Shown: positions 23,812 to 32,928 of the stretch, in pieces
Layout: the number at the start of each line of letters is the position of its first letter
How positions within the stretch are numbered: position 1 is the stretch's first letter
Assembly: GCF_001682865.1 (NCBI RefSeq)
Contig: NZ_MAQX01000011.1
Span: 513,185-577,184, forward strand
Length of the DNA: 64,000 nt
Source of the DNA: Bacillus sp. FJAT-26390
Lineage (GTDB): Bacteria > Bacillota > Bacilli > Paenibacillales > Paenibacillaceae
Direction of reading: 5' to 3'
The notes under the pieces: generated by a model
Databases searched by the model: none
What the model saw: the letters and a program-made list of their open reading frames with translations, nothing else
Told to the model about the DNA's origin: nothing
Translations under genes and position numbers: made by a program

Positions 23812-24234
23812 CTAAATATTTACTTTAAATTCGATTACCGACCGATAGAGCTTTGGCAACGGCTCCCACAGCTCAACGGGGGCCTCGTAAGTAACCTCAG
23901 AAATAAAAAGAGCGTCAGAGCCAATGGCCCGACGCTCGAAACTTTTTAGCCGCTCAATGATTGCAGCGACGTTTTGCTTAAGACCCGCATAAGTGGATGT
24001 AACGACGTTTATTTCCCCTTCAATCTCCCTCATATCCAGATAGCCGCCTAAAGCCTTTTCCTCGACGCCGTAGCCTGATTCATAAAGAATGTAAGGTGTC
24101 ACTAATGGGACATCGTCACCGCCGCCATCTGGATCTTCTATAGTATCGGGAGCCATGATTGGGAAAACGCGACCGCCTATTCCAGCCAGCGAAGACAATT
24201 CCTCCGCTAGTGCCTTTTCAAAATTCACTTGCAA
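23812..24234 (-). CDS. tail terminator / tail completion protein
   Basis: 140 residues (VNFEKALAEELSSLAGIGGRVFPIMAPD ... VTYEAPVELWEPLPKLYRSVIEFKVNI), the size and pattern of gpU/gp17-type tail terminators, which cap the tail before head joining. It lies between the gp10-like and tail tube genes, the expected slot. Confidence 0.72.
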   Translation of the reverse strand: MQVNFEKALAEELSSLAGIGGRVFPIMAPDTIEDPDGGGDDVPLVTPYILYESGYGVEEKALGGYLDMREIEGEINVVTSTYAGLKQNVAAIIERLKSFERRAIGSDALFISEVTYEAPVELWEPLPKLYRSVIEFKVNI

Positions 24235-24693
24235 TCACCTCGCATTCCTTGCGTTCCATGCCTTGTCCACTTCTTCAATACCGATGCGTACAATAGTGGT
24301 CTCGATCTCGCGCTTGTTTTCCGTAATCGATTTTCTTAAATAACGATATCCCGGAATATAGCGTCCGCTAACGGTTAGATAGCCGTATTCCTGCGATGCC
24401 GGATAATAGGAACGTTTGCCCACTTTAGACACCTTGACGAAAACGTTATTCTTCAAAGGGTCTAGCATGATATCAAACATTTTCTTGCCCTTTGTCGTCC
24501 TCTTCTCAGGCTTCATTACTAGTCCGTTTTTAAGGTCGGCTGTATCAATAGGTGCATTTGCTTTTGCAGCTTTGAAAGCAATTTTAGCTCCTGCACGGGC
24601 AGCTCTAGTTGCTGCAATCTGCGGCACTTTTTCGCCTAGTCTTCGGACGGCCCTTTGCAGCTCGTCCAGACCTACGATGTCGTCACGCGCCAT
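24235..24693 (-). CDS. HK97 gp10-like tail completion protein
   Basis: Start ATG 24691-24693 after GGAGGTATAGC. ~152 residues with GLDELQRAVRRLGEKVPQIAATRAARAGAKI and ANAPIDTADLKNGL...SQEYGYLTVSG, the HK97 gp10 / minor structural signature. It joins head and tail. It is 1 bp from the tail terminator gene. Confidence 0.85.
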   Translation of the reverse strand: MARDDIVGLDELQRAVRRLGEKVPQIAATRAARAGAKIAFKAAKANAPIDTADLKNGLVMKPEKRTTKGKKMFDIMLDPLKNNVFVKVSKVGKRSYYPASQEYGYLTVSGRYIPGYRYLRKSITENKREIETTIVRIGIEEVDKAWNARNAR

Positions 24694-24695
24694 AG

Positions 24696-25004
24696 CTATA
24701 CCTCCATCGGATAGCGGGAGCATGTAAGCTCGATCTTGTCGCCACCCTTGGAGTACGCCCGTATAACGTGGTAGGTTGTGCCTTCGAGCTTCACCTTTTC
24801 CTCGCCGTCGTATTCCGCTTTGATAAGCTCGACAATGATCTCAGGCTTAACGCCAGCTACGAAAGCTTGGTAAAATTCACGACTACCGACTGACTTCACG
24901 TTTGCGAAAGCTTCGCGCGGCACGCCGTCAACAGGTACGCGCTCACCTAGTTCGTTTTTCTGCTTTGTGACTTTGATCAATCCGACCACATCCCGCCACA
25001 TCAT
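24696..25004 (-). CDS. head-tail adaptor / head closure protein
   Basis: 102 residues beginning MMWRDVVGLIKVTKQKNELGERVPV, ending DKIELTCSRYPMEV. The N-terminal beta strands and REFYQAFVAGVKPEIIVELIKAEYDGE fit the gp16/SPP1-type head-closure proteins. It overlaps the connector gene by one codon. Confidence 0.75.
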   Translation of the reverse strand: MMWRDVVGLIKVTKQKNELGERVPVDGVPREAFANVKSVGSREFYQAFVAGVKPEIIVELIKAEYDGEEKVKLEGTTYHVIRAYSKGGDKIELTCSRYPMEV

Positions 25005-25297
25005 GGAGCTACCTCGACCGTGTACTCCTGCGATAGCGTGAGATGCATTTTAAGCATGTCGTATGAAGCTTGGAAGCGCGGAGCCTCGGGGCTGTCAAAA
25101 CCGAAGTTTGCTTTGCAGTATACCGTTACGGCTCGCTTGATAAGTGTGTCTTCGTCGTCTTCAACCTTTGAAGATAAAACCCCAGCAAGGCGCAGATCAT
25201 CCCGCGCTGCCGCAATCAAATCCGCAACCTCTGTATCAAAGAATGTGTTCGCTGGCATGATCCGCAAAGCTGCTTTTACATCCTCTAAAATAGCCAT
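25001..25297 (-). CDS. head-tail connector, gp6-like
   Basis: 98 residues, helical: MAILEDVKAALRIMPANTFFDTEVADLIAAARDDLRLAGV, then TLIKRAVTVYCKANFGFDSPEAPRFQASYDML. This is the gp6/YqbG connector pattern. The ring attaches below the portal. Position between capsid and closure genes agrees. Confidence 0.82.
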   Translation of the reverse strand: MAILEDVKAALRIMPANTFFDTEVADLIAAARDDLRLAGVLSSKVEDDEDTLIKRAVTVYCKANFGFDSPEAPRFQASYDMLKMHLTLSQEYTVEVAP

Positions 25298-25343
25298 GAT
25301 AAAACCCCCTTGAGAGGCGCAGCCGAAGCCGCGCCAATCTTTA

Positions 25344-26555
25344 CTAGGCAGCTACCTTAACGATAATTACGCTATCCGGATCAACTAGCTTGCCGTCGCA
25401 GATAAGGATTGCTTTATCCACGTATTCGTTTTTGTCTTGATCCAACCAACGTGTCATTTGCATTTGCATGTTGCTGTTGATTGCATAATCGTCAAGGCGA
25501 ACGAAGATAGCGAGGATATCGCCCACAACCGAAGCTGCTTGATCCGTGCAAGGCTTGATAACATCATCCTCAACGAGAATGACTTCTTTGCCTGCAAAAC
25601 GCTCTTGCGAACCATCGGTAATGCCGTAGTTGATACGTCCGATAGGTTGACCGTCAGTAGCCACCATGCCGTTAATTTGAGCCTCAAACGTGCCAGCCGC
25701 CATAATGAAGACGCCGCCTTGACGGTAGGATAGAGGGATTTTAGCAATTACTTTCTTCTGCCAAGCAGCCCACGAACTGAACTCACCCGTTGCCGCTTTG
25801 GACAATGTAACTGTTTGACCAGCTACCACGCGAGGGTCAACAGTGATTCCGAGCGGTTGACCAGTACCCGTACCTTTGATGATTGCAAGGTCAAGGGCTT
25901 TTGCCATTGCTTCAACGATCAGAGCAATGATAGTGGATTCGAACGACGCAAGCGTAACAGTGTTAGCAAGCAACGTTTGAGACACACGGCATTCTAGACC
26001 GAAGTAAGTGAAAGTGACGTTTGTGTTCGCTTGTACCTTTTGACGGTCAGAAACGGGAGTTTCACCGATCCAAGAAGCGACAGGTTTAAGCGACAAGATC
26101 GGGATTTGGACGCCGCCTTGCACGTTCAGTTTGCGTACACGTTTGAAGATTTGACCTGTTGTGTACATTTTTTTGACCATCTCGTTAAGGACGGTTGTAG
26201 GAACAACCGCAGAAGCGTCAGTAGTCGTAGTTGTTGAGTTTGCGCGGTATTCTTGACCAGTGAATTCAGGAGCCATGACGCCTGTTTGCGCGAACTTCAT
26301 GAACGCCGAGCGGTATTCTATAGTGTCGAATCTGTCCACTTCCACAGTACTAGCGGCAGCAGCCGTATTGGCAGCTACAGGAACAACTTCGGTTGGCATT
26401 TTGCTCAATAGAGCGTTGCGTGCCTCGATTTGACCTTTTTCAGTAGTCAAAGCGTCGAACTCAGTTTGAAAAGCTGCTACATCGACTTGACCGTCACCAG
26501 CTAGAGCCGAACGGATTTCTTGCATACGTGCTGCGATTTGTTGTAAACGTGTCAT
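25344..26555 (-). CDS. major capsid protein, HK97 fold
   Basis: 403 residues. The first ~100 are a coiled-coil scaffold (delta) segment (MTRLQQIAARMQEIRSALAGDGQ...), normally removed by the prohead protease. The rest is an HK97-fold shell protein with ASAVVPTTVLNEMVKKMYTTGQIFKRVRKLNVQGGVQIPIL and GTGTGQPLGITVDPRVV. It is directly downstream of the protease gene. Confidence 0.95.
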   Translation of the reverse strand: MTRLQQIAARMQEIRSALAGDGQVDVAAFQTEFDALTTEKGQIEARNALLSKMPTEVVPVAANTAAAASTVEVDRFDTIEYRSAFMKFAQTGVMAPEFTGQEYRANSTTTTTDASAVVPTTVLNEMVKKMYTTGQIFKRVRKLNVQGGVQIPILSLKPVASWIGETPVSDRQKVQANTNVTFTYFGLECRVSQTLLANTVTLASFESTIIALIVEAMAKALDLAIIKGTGTGQPLGITVDPRVVAGQTVTLSKAATGEFSSWAAWQKKVIAKIPLSYRQGGVFIMAAGTFEAQINGMVATDGQPIGRINYGITDGSQERFAGKEVILVEDDVIKPCTDQAASVVGDILAIFVRLDDYAINSNMQMQMTRWLDQDKNEYVDKAILICDGKLVDPDSVIIVKVAA

Positions 26556-26617
26556 TGAATGATTACCCCTCTCAAATTAGGAAATAAAAAAAGAACCGAT
26601 CCGTTTACGGATGGCTC

Positions 26618-27229
26618 TTAAAGCGCTAGAGATATGTTTAGTGCAAGCAGCAGCCTTTGGCGTTGTTCGGCGTCCTCAGCTTCTTGCTTGGTTTTTTCCG
26701 CTTCTGCTTCGAAGAAGCTACGAGCCGAAATATTCGTATCGTCATATGCGGGAATGTCCACGGCTGATACATCGTAAATCTTTTTAAATTTCGTAATCGT
26801 CCGCGTTTGCGTTGCACGATCGTATTTGCTGCCGTCAACGTCTACTGCAAAGCGGAAACTCATACGGTCGATATAGCCGTCCTTGATCTCTTGATGAAGG
26901 TTGCGACCTTCTACAGTTCCATCAAGTCTTGCCCGAATATGCAAGCCCTTATTGTCCGTCTTAAGCTCAAGCGTGCCGTTCCGATTGCGAGCCACAACTT
27001 TGCCGCCGTGATTGTAATTAAAAATCACATCCGACATGTCAGCCCCTTCGAATGCGCGAGCGTCGATAACTTCCTTGTAATCAACGCCATCGAACGAATA
27101 TAGCACCGTCGGAGAGTTGAACGTGGCAGCATAGCCCTCCACAAAAAGCTCCTGTGAACCACCGTCAATGTCAGCAGATCGCGCTTCAACTTCAAACAAT
27201 CGTATTAACCGTTCATTCGTCACCGTCAT
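26618..27229 (-). CDS. HK97-type prohead protease
   Basis: ATG 27227-27229 after GGAGGTGAG (upstream in-frame codons overlap the portal gene). About 203 residues with FVEGYAATFNSPTVLYSFDGVDYKEVIDARAFEGA, FNYNHGGKVVARNRNGTLEL (catalytic His in NHGG) and DRMSFRFAVD (Ser). It cleaves the capsid delta domain during maturation. Confidence 0.92.
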   Translation of the reverse strand: MTVTNERLIRLFEVEARSADIDGGSQELFVEGYAATFNSPTVLYSFDGVDYKEVIDARAFEGADMSDVIFNYNHGGKVVARNRNGTLELKTDNKGLHIRARLDGTVEGRNLHQEIKDGYIDRMSFRFAVDVDGSKYDRATQTRTITKFKKIYDVSAVDIPAYDDTNISARSFFEAEAEKTKQEAEDAEQRQRLLLALNISLAL

Positions 27230-28499
27230 TTTTGTTCTCACCTCCCTCCGGGTCATTCTGCTCTTCTTTCGAGACTTCATCGTTCGACTTGACCTTTCCT
27301 AGCTGATACTCGCTAGCCTTATCCGCATCAATGAAGTTAAGGCTCATAATTCGCTTTTCACCGCCCTCAATTGGAGGGAGGTTGAAGACTTCTAAGCCTT
27401 GATTGATGGACATCATGCCGCGGTCGACTAACGTCTCAATGATTTTGACTTTTGTGTCATTGCTGGCATACTGTAGGCGATTGGCTTCGAATAAAATCTC
27501 ATTGCCATGCCCTTGCTGCCTATCGCTGAACACTTTGGCTGTAAACTCCAAGCCCATTTGCAAGGCGAATGGCTCAATCATCGACTCGTAAAAAGCGTTC
27601 CATTCTTCTTCCGAATAGTTGGATTGAATAATCTTTTTATTAGTGCCGAAGTAGTCGTAAACCTTGTCAGCCATAGCTGTCATGAGCTTGTCGTCGATCA
27701 TTTTCGGATCACTCTTAAGCTCCTGGTACTCAGCCTTTGAATCAGTTGCAGCGATGCCGCCGTGATTACTCGCGTCAAGATAGTCGCGTTTGAACGCTTC
27801 GGTCTGCTTCTTCATGTCGTCCTCTTTAAGCATGCTGCCGAACTTTAAGATACCGCGGAGGATAGCTGACGTTTTAACTGCATTCTTAAGCCCTGCGTTC
27901 GTAGCCGCTATAAGGTCGAGGATCGGATTCAGAGCCCTTTTATTCGTTTCCCCAAACATGTCGTTTTGGTAGAAGAATCGCCGCAAGTGAATGACGTCAA
28001 AGTAAGGGGCCGCGTATTCATTGCCGTCGTAAAAACGGAACTTAACTGCCATTTGACCGCTGACGTCGATCAATTCGACGCCCGATGATGTAAGAGGATA
28101 GAATCCCTCTATTCGGTTCATGGCGTCGCGCTTAACCCATATAAACGCGTTGTTTGACATCAAAAATTGAGTCGCCAAACGATAGTAAAAGATATAGGCA
28201 TTCATGAACTGATTCGGTCTAGTTTGCAAAAGCCACTCAACATTAGAGTTTTTAGGGTAGCTGACTTCACCATCCAATCGCCTAATGTGCTTCGCCTTGA
28301 GCTTGCCGACATTCCTTGCGAATGCGTCAGCAGCAGCCCGGACGGTATCGCTGTCGTAGGCGTCGCCAGAAAAGTCATAGAGCGTCGGCGCGCTATTCAT
28401 CATTTGCATGTATCTATGATTGTTTGAAGGCTGTTTGCCGCCAAAAACCATGTTGAAGAATGAACGGGCCTCTTGGAATATTGAACGCTTTTCTTTCAA
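27213..28499 (-). CDS. portal protein, HK97 family
   Basis: 428 residues with the HK97 portal features: DSDTVRAAADAFARNVGKLKAKHIRR, YYRLATQFLMSNNAFIWVKRD, DVIHLRRFF and a Gln-rich C-terminal region (FSDRQQGHGNEILFEANRLQYASND). The C-terminus is acidic. Forms the dodecameric DNA channel; located between large terminase and protease as usual. Confidence 0.94.
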   Translation of the reverse strand: MKEKRSIFQEARSFFNMVFGGKQPSNNHRYMQMMNSAPTLYDFSGDAYDSDTVRAAADAFARNVGKLKAKHIRRLDGEVSYPKNSNVEWLLQTRPNQFMNAYIFYYRLATQFLMSNNAFIWVKRDAMNRIEGFYPLTSSGVELIDVSGQMAVKFRFYDGNEYAAPYFDVIHLRRFFYQNDMFGETNKRALNPILDLIAATNAGLKNAVKTSAILRGILKFGSMLKEDDMKKQTEAFKRDYLDASNHGGIAATDSKAEYQELKSDPKMIDDKLMTAMADKVYDYFGTNKKIIQSNYSEEEWNAFYESMIEPFALQMGLEFTAKVFSDRQQGHGNEILFEANRLQYASNDTKVKIIETLVDRGMMSINQGLEVFNLPPIEGGEKRIMSLNFIDADKASEYQLGKVKSNDEVSKEEQNDPEGGENKNDGDE

Positions 28500-28551
28500 T
28501 TTCTCACCTCCCTCCGCATGACAAATAGACCAATTCGACGAACGTCGTGGT

Positions 28552-30270
28552 CTAAATAAGTGCTTTGAAATCGGTCATGTTCTCGTACAAGATGGCGTAG
28601 GCGTTTATGATGGAAACCGTACCGTCGATCCGCGCCTTTTGGTTACGGCCTTTTACAGGCCGAATATTGGAGTTGTCGTCTTCCTTAATGTTCGTATTCG
28701 TCAGATTCCAAAGTGTTAAGGCGTTGTGATTGTAATTGACCCGCTTCGCTGCGAAATCCGCTGCTATTTCCTTCATCGGCTGGCTCATTGTTAGCGCGCC
28801 CTGCCGGACTACTCGCATGTCAAACCCTTCCTCGATCATTTCGTCGATCCAGTACTTGGAATTGTAAGGGTCATAGCCTATCCACATTGGCGTAATGTCG
28901 TATTCCTTGTGCATCTTCACAAACCATGCGGTTACGTCCTTATAGTCGATCTTGTTGCCAGCACTCAACGTCAGCCAGCCGCGTTCATGATACACATCGT
29001 AAGGAATCTTATCCTCTTTAACCCGCTGCTCGAAATTCTCTTCCGGCAGAAAGTATTGTTGAATGGTGTATATCGTATCGTCGCCCGGTTTCATAACGAG
29101 CAGCGTAGCGCATGTTAAATCCGTCGTGCTAGATAGATCGGCACCGCCTACCGCGTAAGTGTTTCGCAAATCCTCTATGTCATAGGTCGCCTCGTTGTAC
29201 GCTTCCTCAAATGTTAGCCATGCTTCCTCGCTTGTCTCGGGAATGTTGAAATCCTTCGTCAGCAAGTTTTTAACAAGCATCGGATTTGCCTTCGCCTTTG
29301 CGACTTTCGTTGCTAGTTGGTCACGCTTCTTGATCGTTCCAAGGCCCGGATTAGCTTTGGGCCAGCAAGCAGGATCAACCCATTCTTTACGGTCGTCCAA
29401 TTCGTAGATGATCGGCAAGAATCGTTCGTGCGGGTCTTCCTCACCTGCTTTGTACGGGAAGCCGAGGCGTTCGATTTTCTCTTTCGCCTCGTTGTACTTT
29501 TGATCGTAGATTGAATTTCGAACTGTCCCGGCTGTCGTGATCATGACTATTAGCGGCTGTTCCCGCGAGCTTGTACCATCGACGATAACGTCATAAAGGT
29601 CTTTCGTTTTCCATGCATGTATTTCATCCATCATCGCGCCGGATACGTTGAGGCCGTCAAGCGTCTCGCTGTCGGCTCCTAACGGTTTAAAGGTGCTATC
29701 GTTAGGCAATCCGACAAGCTCCGCGACAAGCGGCTTTATACGCTTCCGAAGCGATGGAGATTTATTGACCATGCGCTTGGCTTCTAACCAAACGAGCTTG
29801 GCTTGATCCTTCTTGGTGGCGCAAGCGTAAACCTCTGCTCCCGCTTCGCCGTCAGCGATTTGCAAGTATAAGCCAATGCCGGAGGCAACAGTCGATTTCC
29901 CATTCTTCCGGGCCACGACCATTAACACCTCGCGATATTTGCGAGTTCCATCGATTTTGTGAATGAAACCGAATATGGCAGCTATAAAGGCTTGTTGCCA
30001 ATCTTCAAGCGCTATTGGCTTACCGCCCCAAGAGCCTTTGCTATGCTTGCAAAAGTTTTCGATAAATTCAATAGCGTGGTTTGCGTGTTTCACGCTATAT
30101 TCGTACTCGGTGCTTTGATCGTAAATGTCGGCGGCGAGCTGGCGATACATCCGGCGCACCTTTTCGCCTACGACAACTTCGCCGTTCTCTATCTGATTCC
30201 AATATTTAAGGATCGGGTTATACGTAAGCGGGTACTCTTTCAATATCCCCAATCTATCACCCCATTTCAA
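28552..30270 (-). CDS. terL: terminase large subunit, HK97-like
   Basis: 572 residues: ATPase with Walker A VVARKNGKST (about 119-127) and Walker B SGAMMDEIHAWK (about 210-221), then an RNase H-like nuclease with YAVGGADLSSTTDLTCATLL and IGYDPYNSKYW. Family Terminase_1. With an HNH endonuclease upstream this suggests cos packaging. Notably three fibre-like genes separate it from the small subunit. Confidence 0.96.
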   Translation of the reverse strand: MKWGDRLGILKEYPLTYNPILKYWNQIENGEVVVGEKVRRMYRQLAADIYDQSTEYEYSVKHANHAIEFIENFCKHSKGSWGGKPIALEDWQQAFIAAIFGFIHKIDGTRKYREVLMVVARKNGKSTVASGIGLYLQIADGEAGAEVYACATKKDQAKLVWLEAKRMVNKSPSLRKRIKPLVAELVGLPNDSTFKPLGADSETLDGLNVSGAMMDEIHAWKTKDLYDVIVDGTSSREQPLIVMITTAGTVRNSIYDQKYNEAKEKIERLGFPYKAGEEDPHERFLPIIYELDDRKEWVDPACWPKANPGLGTIKKRDQLATKVAKAKANPMLVKNLLTKDFNIPETSEEAWLTFEEAYNEATYDIEDLRNTYAVGGADLSSTTDLTCATLLVMKPGDDTIYTIQQYFLPEENFEQRVKEDKIPYDVYHERGWLTLSAGNKIDYKDVTAWFVKMHKEYDITPMWIGYDPYNSKYWIDEMIEEGFDMRVVRQGALTMSQPMKEIAADFAAKRVNYNHNALTLWNLTNTNIKEDDNSNIRPVKGRNQKARIDGTVSIINAYAILYENMTDFKALI

Positions 30271-31553
30271 AACCCTGCGTTAATTAATTTGATAGAACCG
30301 AGGAATAGCGTTTCTACCTTGGCGTTTACTTCTCGTCCGACATAGTAATAAGTGCCTGTCGGTAGATTCTGCGTATCAGCTTGTTCGAAACTGATAGATA
30401 CGCCGCCAGAAACGACCGTTATCCCGGCTCCAATCGTCTTCCTCAGAGCGTCAGAAGCCCCCGCTTCCCTTTGCATGATCCACTCTAGCGAAAGCCCTGT
30501 GAGGTTCATCGGGGTCACACCGTCCGCCTCAAATAACTCGACTTTGATCGGTTCTGTATCGCCTGCAAACATATTAATAGGCTTGTTCCGAATTGCCACT
30601 TTACCACCTCGCAATATAACCCCGGAGCGACGGGAACCGCGTAAAACAATGCTCCGGCCCCGCGATCCCTTGAGGATAAATCTGTATTCAACCTTTGCCG
30701 CCTCACTATGCCGCGCCTCTGCTATTGCGACCGCTTGGGAGGTAACTTTATACCTCAAACCTACGGACGCCGTAGCGAGCGATTCAGACGCCGCAGAAGC
30801 GACGACAGCCAACCTACGCGAAACGGTAGCGGCTGCCCCGGAGATAGCGGACGCGCTGCCGGACACTTGATGATTGATAGGGCCAGTACTGCCGATCTCT
30901 GCCGATACGCTAGATACAACCGAAGCCGATCCGCTAACCGACATTGACCGACCAACGACCACAGCCGCAGAACTCACCGAAGATGCGGAGCCGGAGACAG
31001 GCGCGCTCAACCCCACCGCAGCAGACGCCGCAGACACGCTAGAAGCCGATCCCGTTACCGCGTGGATAACAGGGCCTCCGCCTTCTTCGGCCCACGTCCC
31101 GCCTACCAATGTTGCGTGGTTTCCATTGCCGGATTGATCTTGTACGCTACCTAAAGTCAAATCATAGTGAGCGACAAGTACCGCACCGTTGTACACCTTG
31201 ATGTTACGCGCAATACAATCCATGAAGTTCCCGGCCTGCAAAGCATTGTTCGAAAAGAACGTCAGCGGGAATGTTCTAGCTGTTCCTAATTCGCCTGTTA
31301 GAACCCCTGTTTCCCCAGCGTTGAAAATGTTGTTGAATCCATTCCCGGTAACGCCGTTAACGTTGATAATTGAGTACGTGCTCCGCTTTTCCTCACCTGC
31401 TGCGTTCTCGAACAACCGAGCGCTGCCGCTATCGTCCACGTAAATTTTATTGAGCGTCGTGCCCTTCGTCATGTCGATAACGACTTTTGTATACGTCAAC
31501 GTGGGTGTTCGTAAGTAATCATCCACACCGTCAAATTGGAGATAGTAAGCCAT
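30267..31553 (-). CDS. LamG-like fibre protein with Ser/Ala repeats
   Basis: 428 residues in three parts. About 1-160 is a concanavalin/LamG-like fold (YYLQFDGVDDYLRTP...VAHYDLTLGSVQDQSGNGNHATLVGG). About 165-280 is a low-complexity array of VSGSASSVSAASAAVG units (some five copies of ~25 residues). The C-terminal ~120 residues (MFAGDTEPIKVELFEADGVTPMNLTG...LPTGTYYYVGREVN) form a BppU-N-like Ig fold. It looks like a carbohydrate-binding virion fibre. Its position between the terminase genes points to a head or decoration fibre rather than tail. Confidence 0.7.
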   Translation of the reverse strand: MAYYLQFDGVDDYLRTPTLTYTKVVIDMTKGTTLNKIYVDDSGSARLFENAAGEEKRSTYSIINVNGVTGNGFNNIFNAGETGVLTGELGTARTFPLTFFSNNALQAGNFMDCIARNIKVYNGAVLVAHYDLTLGSVQDQSGNGNHATLVGGTWAEEGGGPVIHAVTGSASSVSAASAAVGLSAPVSGSASSVSSAAVVVGRSMSVSGSASVVSSVSAEIGSTGPINHQVSGSASAISGAAATVSRRLAVVASAASESLATASVGLRYKVTSQAVAIAEARHSEAAKVEYRFILKGSRGRSIVLRGSRRSGVILRGGKVAIRNKPINMFAGDTEPIKVELFEADGVTPMNLTGLSLEWIMQREAGASDALRKTIGAGITVVSGGVSISFEQADTQNLPTGTYYYVGREVNAKVETLFLGSIKLINAGF

Positions 31554-31556
31554 GAG

Positions 31557-31847
31557 CTACCCCCTCGTATATGTCTCCGCTATAGCGCAGGGCTTCTTGA
31601 TCGGGTCGTCATGGCTGCAAAAATGCCAGTCTATCCAACCGCCCCACCTATCAACAAAAGGCTTTAGATCGTTAAAAACTGCCGTCTTCACTTCTTCACC
31701 AACTGTCATAGCTTCGAAGGAGAACGCGTCAACGCCGTTCACCTCAACATCCTGTACGATCAACTCCAATGGGTACACGCCCAATGCCGCGACAATAACA
31801 GGAACACCATCGAATGTCGTTATCTCACCACGGATTTTATAGATCAT
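31557..31847 (-). CDS. hypothetical phage protein, 96 aa
   Basis: MIYKIRGEITTFDGVPVIVAALG...; beta-rich N-terminus and an ending WGGWIDWHFCSHDDPIKKPCAIAETY. No domain recognised. It lies within the three-gene insert between small and large terminase and is 3 bp from both neighbours, so it is part of that unit. Confidence 0.65.
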   Translation of the reverse strand: MIYKIRGEITTFDGVPVIVAALGVYPLELIVQDVEVNGVDAFSFEAMTVGEEVKTAVFNDLKPFVDRWGGWIDWHFCSHDDPIKKPCAIAETYTRG

Positions 31848-31849
31848 GG

Positions 31850-32260
31850 TTAGGTCGCCGGAGAAATTAGAGTAGCTTCAAGTTCGCCTGCGGCAATGGT
31901 GACTTGCTCACCGTTTGTAGGCGTTTTAGGAGCCAGCACACCAGCTGCGCGAAGGTCTGCCCAATACTTGAGCGCTCCGCCCGTTACAGCGGTAAAAACG
32001 CCAGCGTAGCGAACCGTAGCCCAGTTTCCAGTCGCTGTAAAGGCTACGGCTGAATTGGTTTCTTTTAATCCGTTTGCTGCTGCTGCATGTGTTACCGCTT
32101 GGCGGGTATAGCCGGGGCAATTGCCTGCCGTCGCCTCTGTTGTTGGCGTTTGATTGGATAGTAAGCCCGCTGCATCCGTGAATAAACCGACGTATAACGT
32201 GCCCGCTAGCTCAGCGTCAAGCATGTTGTTTTTGCTTTGAGGAGAAAGTGAACCCGACAT
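31850..32260 (-). CDS. virion-like protein, 136 aa
   Basis: MSGSLSPQSKNNMLDAELAGTLYVGLFTDAAGLL...GYTRQAVTHAAA...ATVRYAGVFTAVTGGALKYWADL. This pattern (LYVGLFT, YxRQAVT, AGVF) is shared by small phage beta-structured virion proteins often found beside fibre genes. It is probably the base or linker for the LamG-type fibre downstream. Confidence 0.65.
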   Translation of the reverse strand: MSGSLSPQSKNNMLDAELAGTLYVGLFTDAAGLLSNQTPTTEATAGNCPGYTRQAVTHAAAANGLKETNSAVAFTATGNWATVRYAGVFTAVTGGALKYWADLRAAGVLAPKTPTNGEQVTIAAGELEATLISPAT

Positions 32261-32272
32261 TATAAAAACCCC

Positions 32273-32686
32273 CTATATATTCTTTTTATCAACGAATGAG
32301 TCAAAGCCGTCGTTACTCTTATTGGGGTCGAACACCTCGTCAGCCTTCGGCAGCAAGTCCGTAAGCTGCTTGATGATTGTTTGATAGTTCTTAGCCAGCG
32401 AATTATAGTTCGTGACTACGGGCCGCGTCCGCTCGTACTCCGGCGACGTTGCCGACTGCTTGAAAAGGTCGACCGTACCCTTTTCGTCAATGTCTTTTTC
32501 ATAGTCGTCCAGTGTAATCCGCATGTGAGCAGCCCGCCTAATCAATCCATGCGCTATCGAAAGTACATCAGGCGGCAGCTTGGCGAATATCTTAAGAAGC
32601 CTTGTCTCTTCCTTCGTAACTCTCGACTTCTTGGCGCCTACCGTCCGCCCGTCGATGGGCTTTTGCGATACCTTCCGCTCTTTCAT
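32273..32686 (-). CDS. terS: terminase small subunit, P27-like
   Basis: 137 residues; basic N-terminus (MKERKVSQKPIDGRTVGAKK) and helical core YERTRPVVTNYNSLAKNYQTIIKQLTDLLPK as in P27-family small terminases. RBS AAAGGAGGTGGACGAACC. It recognises the packaging site, probably the intergenic stretch just upstream. Confidence 0.75.
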   Translation of the reverse strand: MKERKVSQKPIDGRTVGAKKSRVTKEETRLLKIFAKLPPDVLSIAHGLIRRAAHMRITLDDYEKDIDEKGTVDLFKQSATSPEYERTRPVVTNYNSLAKNYQTIIKQLTDLLPKADEVFDPNKSNDGFDSFVDKKNI

Positions 32687-32689
32687 GGT

Positions 32690-32811
32690 TCGTCCACCTC
32701 CTTTGCAAATGACCCCTCCCCCTCGCGCGTGACCTGTGTATTATGAAAATGGGGGACAGCGGTCTGCCAGATTCCACTTCCTAAAAGTAAGAAGGGGGGG
32801 TATTTTGGGCA
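32690..32811. other. gene-free stretch, candidate cos region
   Basis: Between the small terminase start and the terminator at 32813 there is no gene. The stretch contains C-rich (CCCCTCCCCCTCGCGCG) and G-rich (AAGGGGGGG) tracts. In cos phages with an HNH gene near terS the cohesive-end site lies here. No overhang can be read from sequence alone. Confidence 0.3.
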
Positions 32812-32812
32812 C

Positions 32813-32838
32813 AAAAAAAGACGCCATATTCAGCGCCT
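32813..32838 (-). terminator. terminator upstream of the packaging operon
   Basis: Minus-strand AGGCGC / GCGTCT stem followed by TTTTTT, directly after the 27-codon membrane peptide gene. Confidence 0.7.
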
Positions 32839-32840
32839 TA

Positions 32841-32924
32841 TTACATCTTAGATATTAAAGTCATGGCAACCATGAACAAGAGATAAGCCACAACCATTAT
32901 AGTCAATGCTTTAAACCCGTTCAT
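32841..32924 (-). CDS. 27-aa membrane peptide
   Basis: ATG 32922-32924 after GCGGGGGTAAGCGC; product begins MNGFKALTIMVVAYLLFMVA and is almost entirely one transmembrane helix. It is followed at once by a terminator and preceded by a coiled-coil phage gene, so it is the last gene of that transcript. Function unknown. Confidence 0.5.
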   Translation of the reverse strand: MNGFKALTIMVVAYLLFMVAMTLISKM

Positions 32925-32928
32925 GCGC

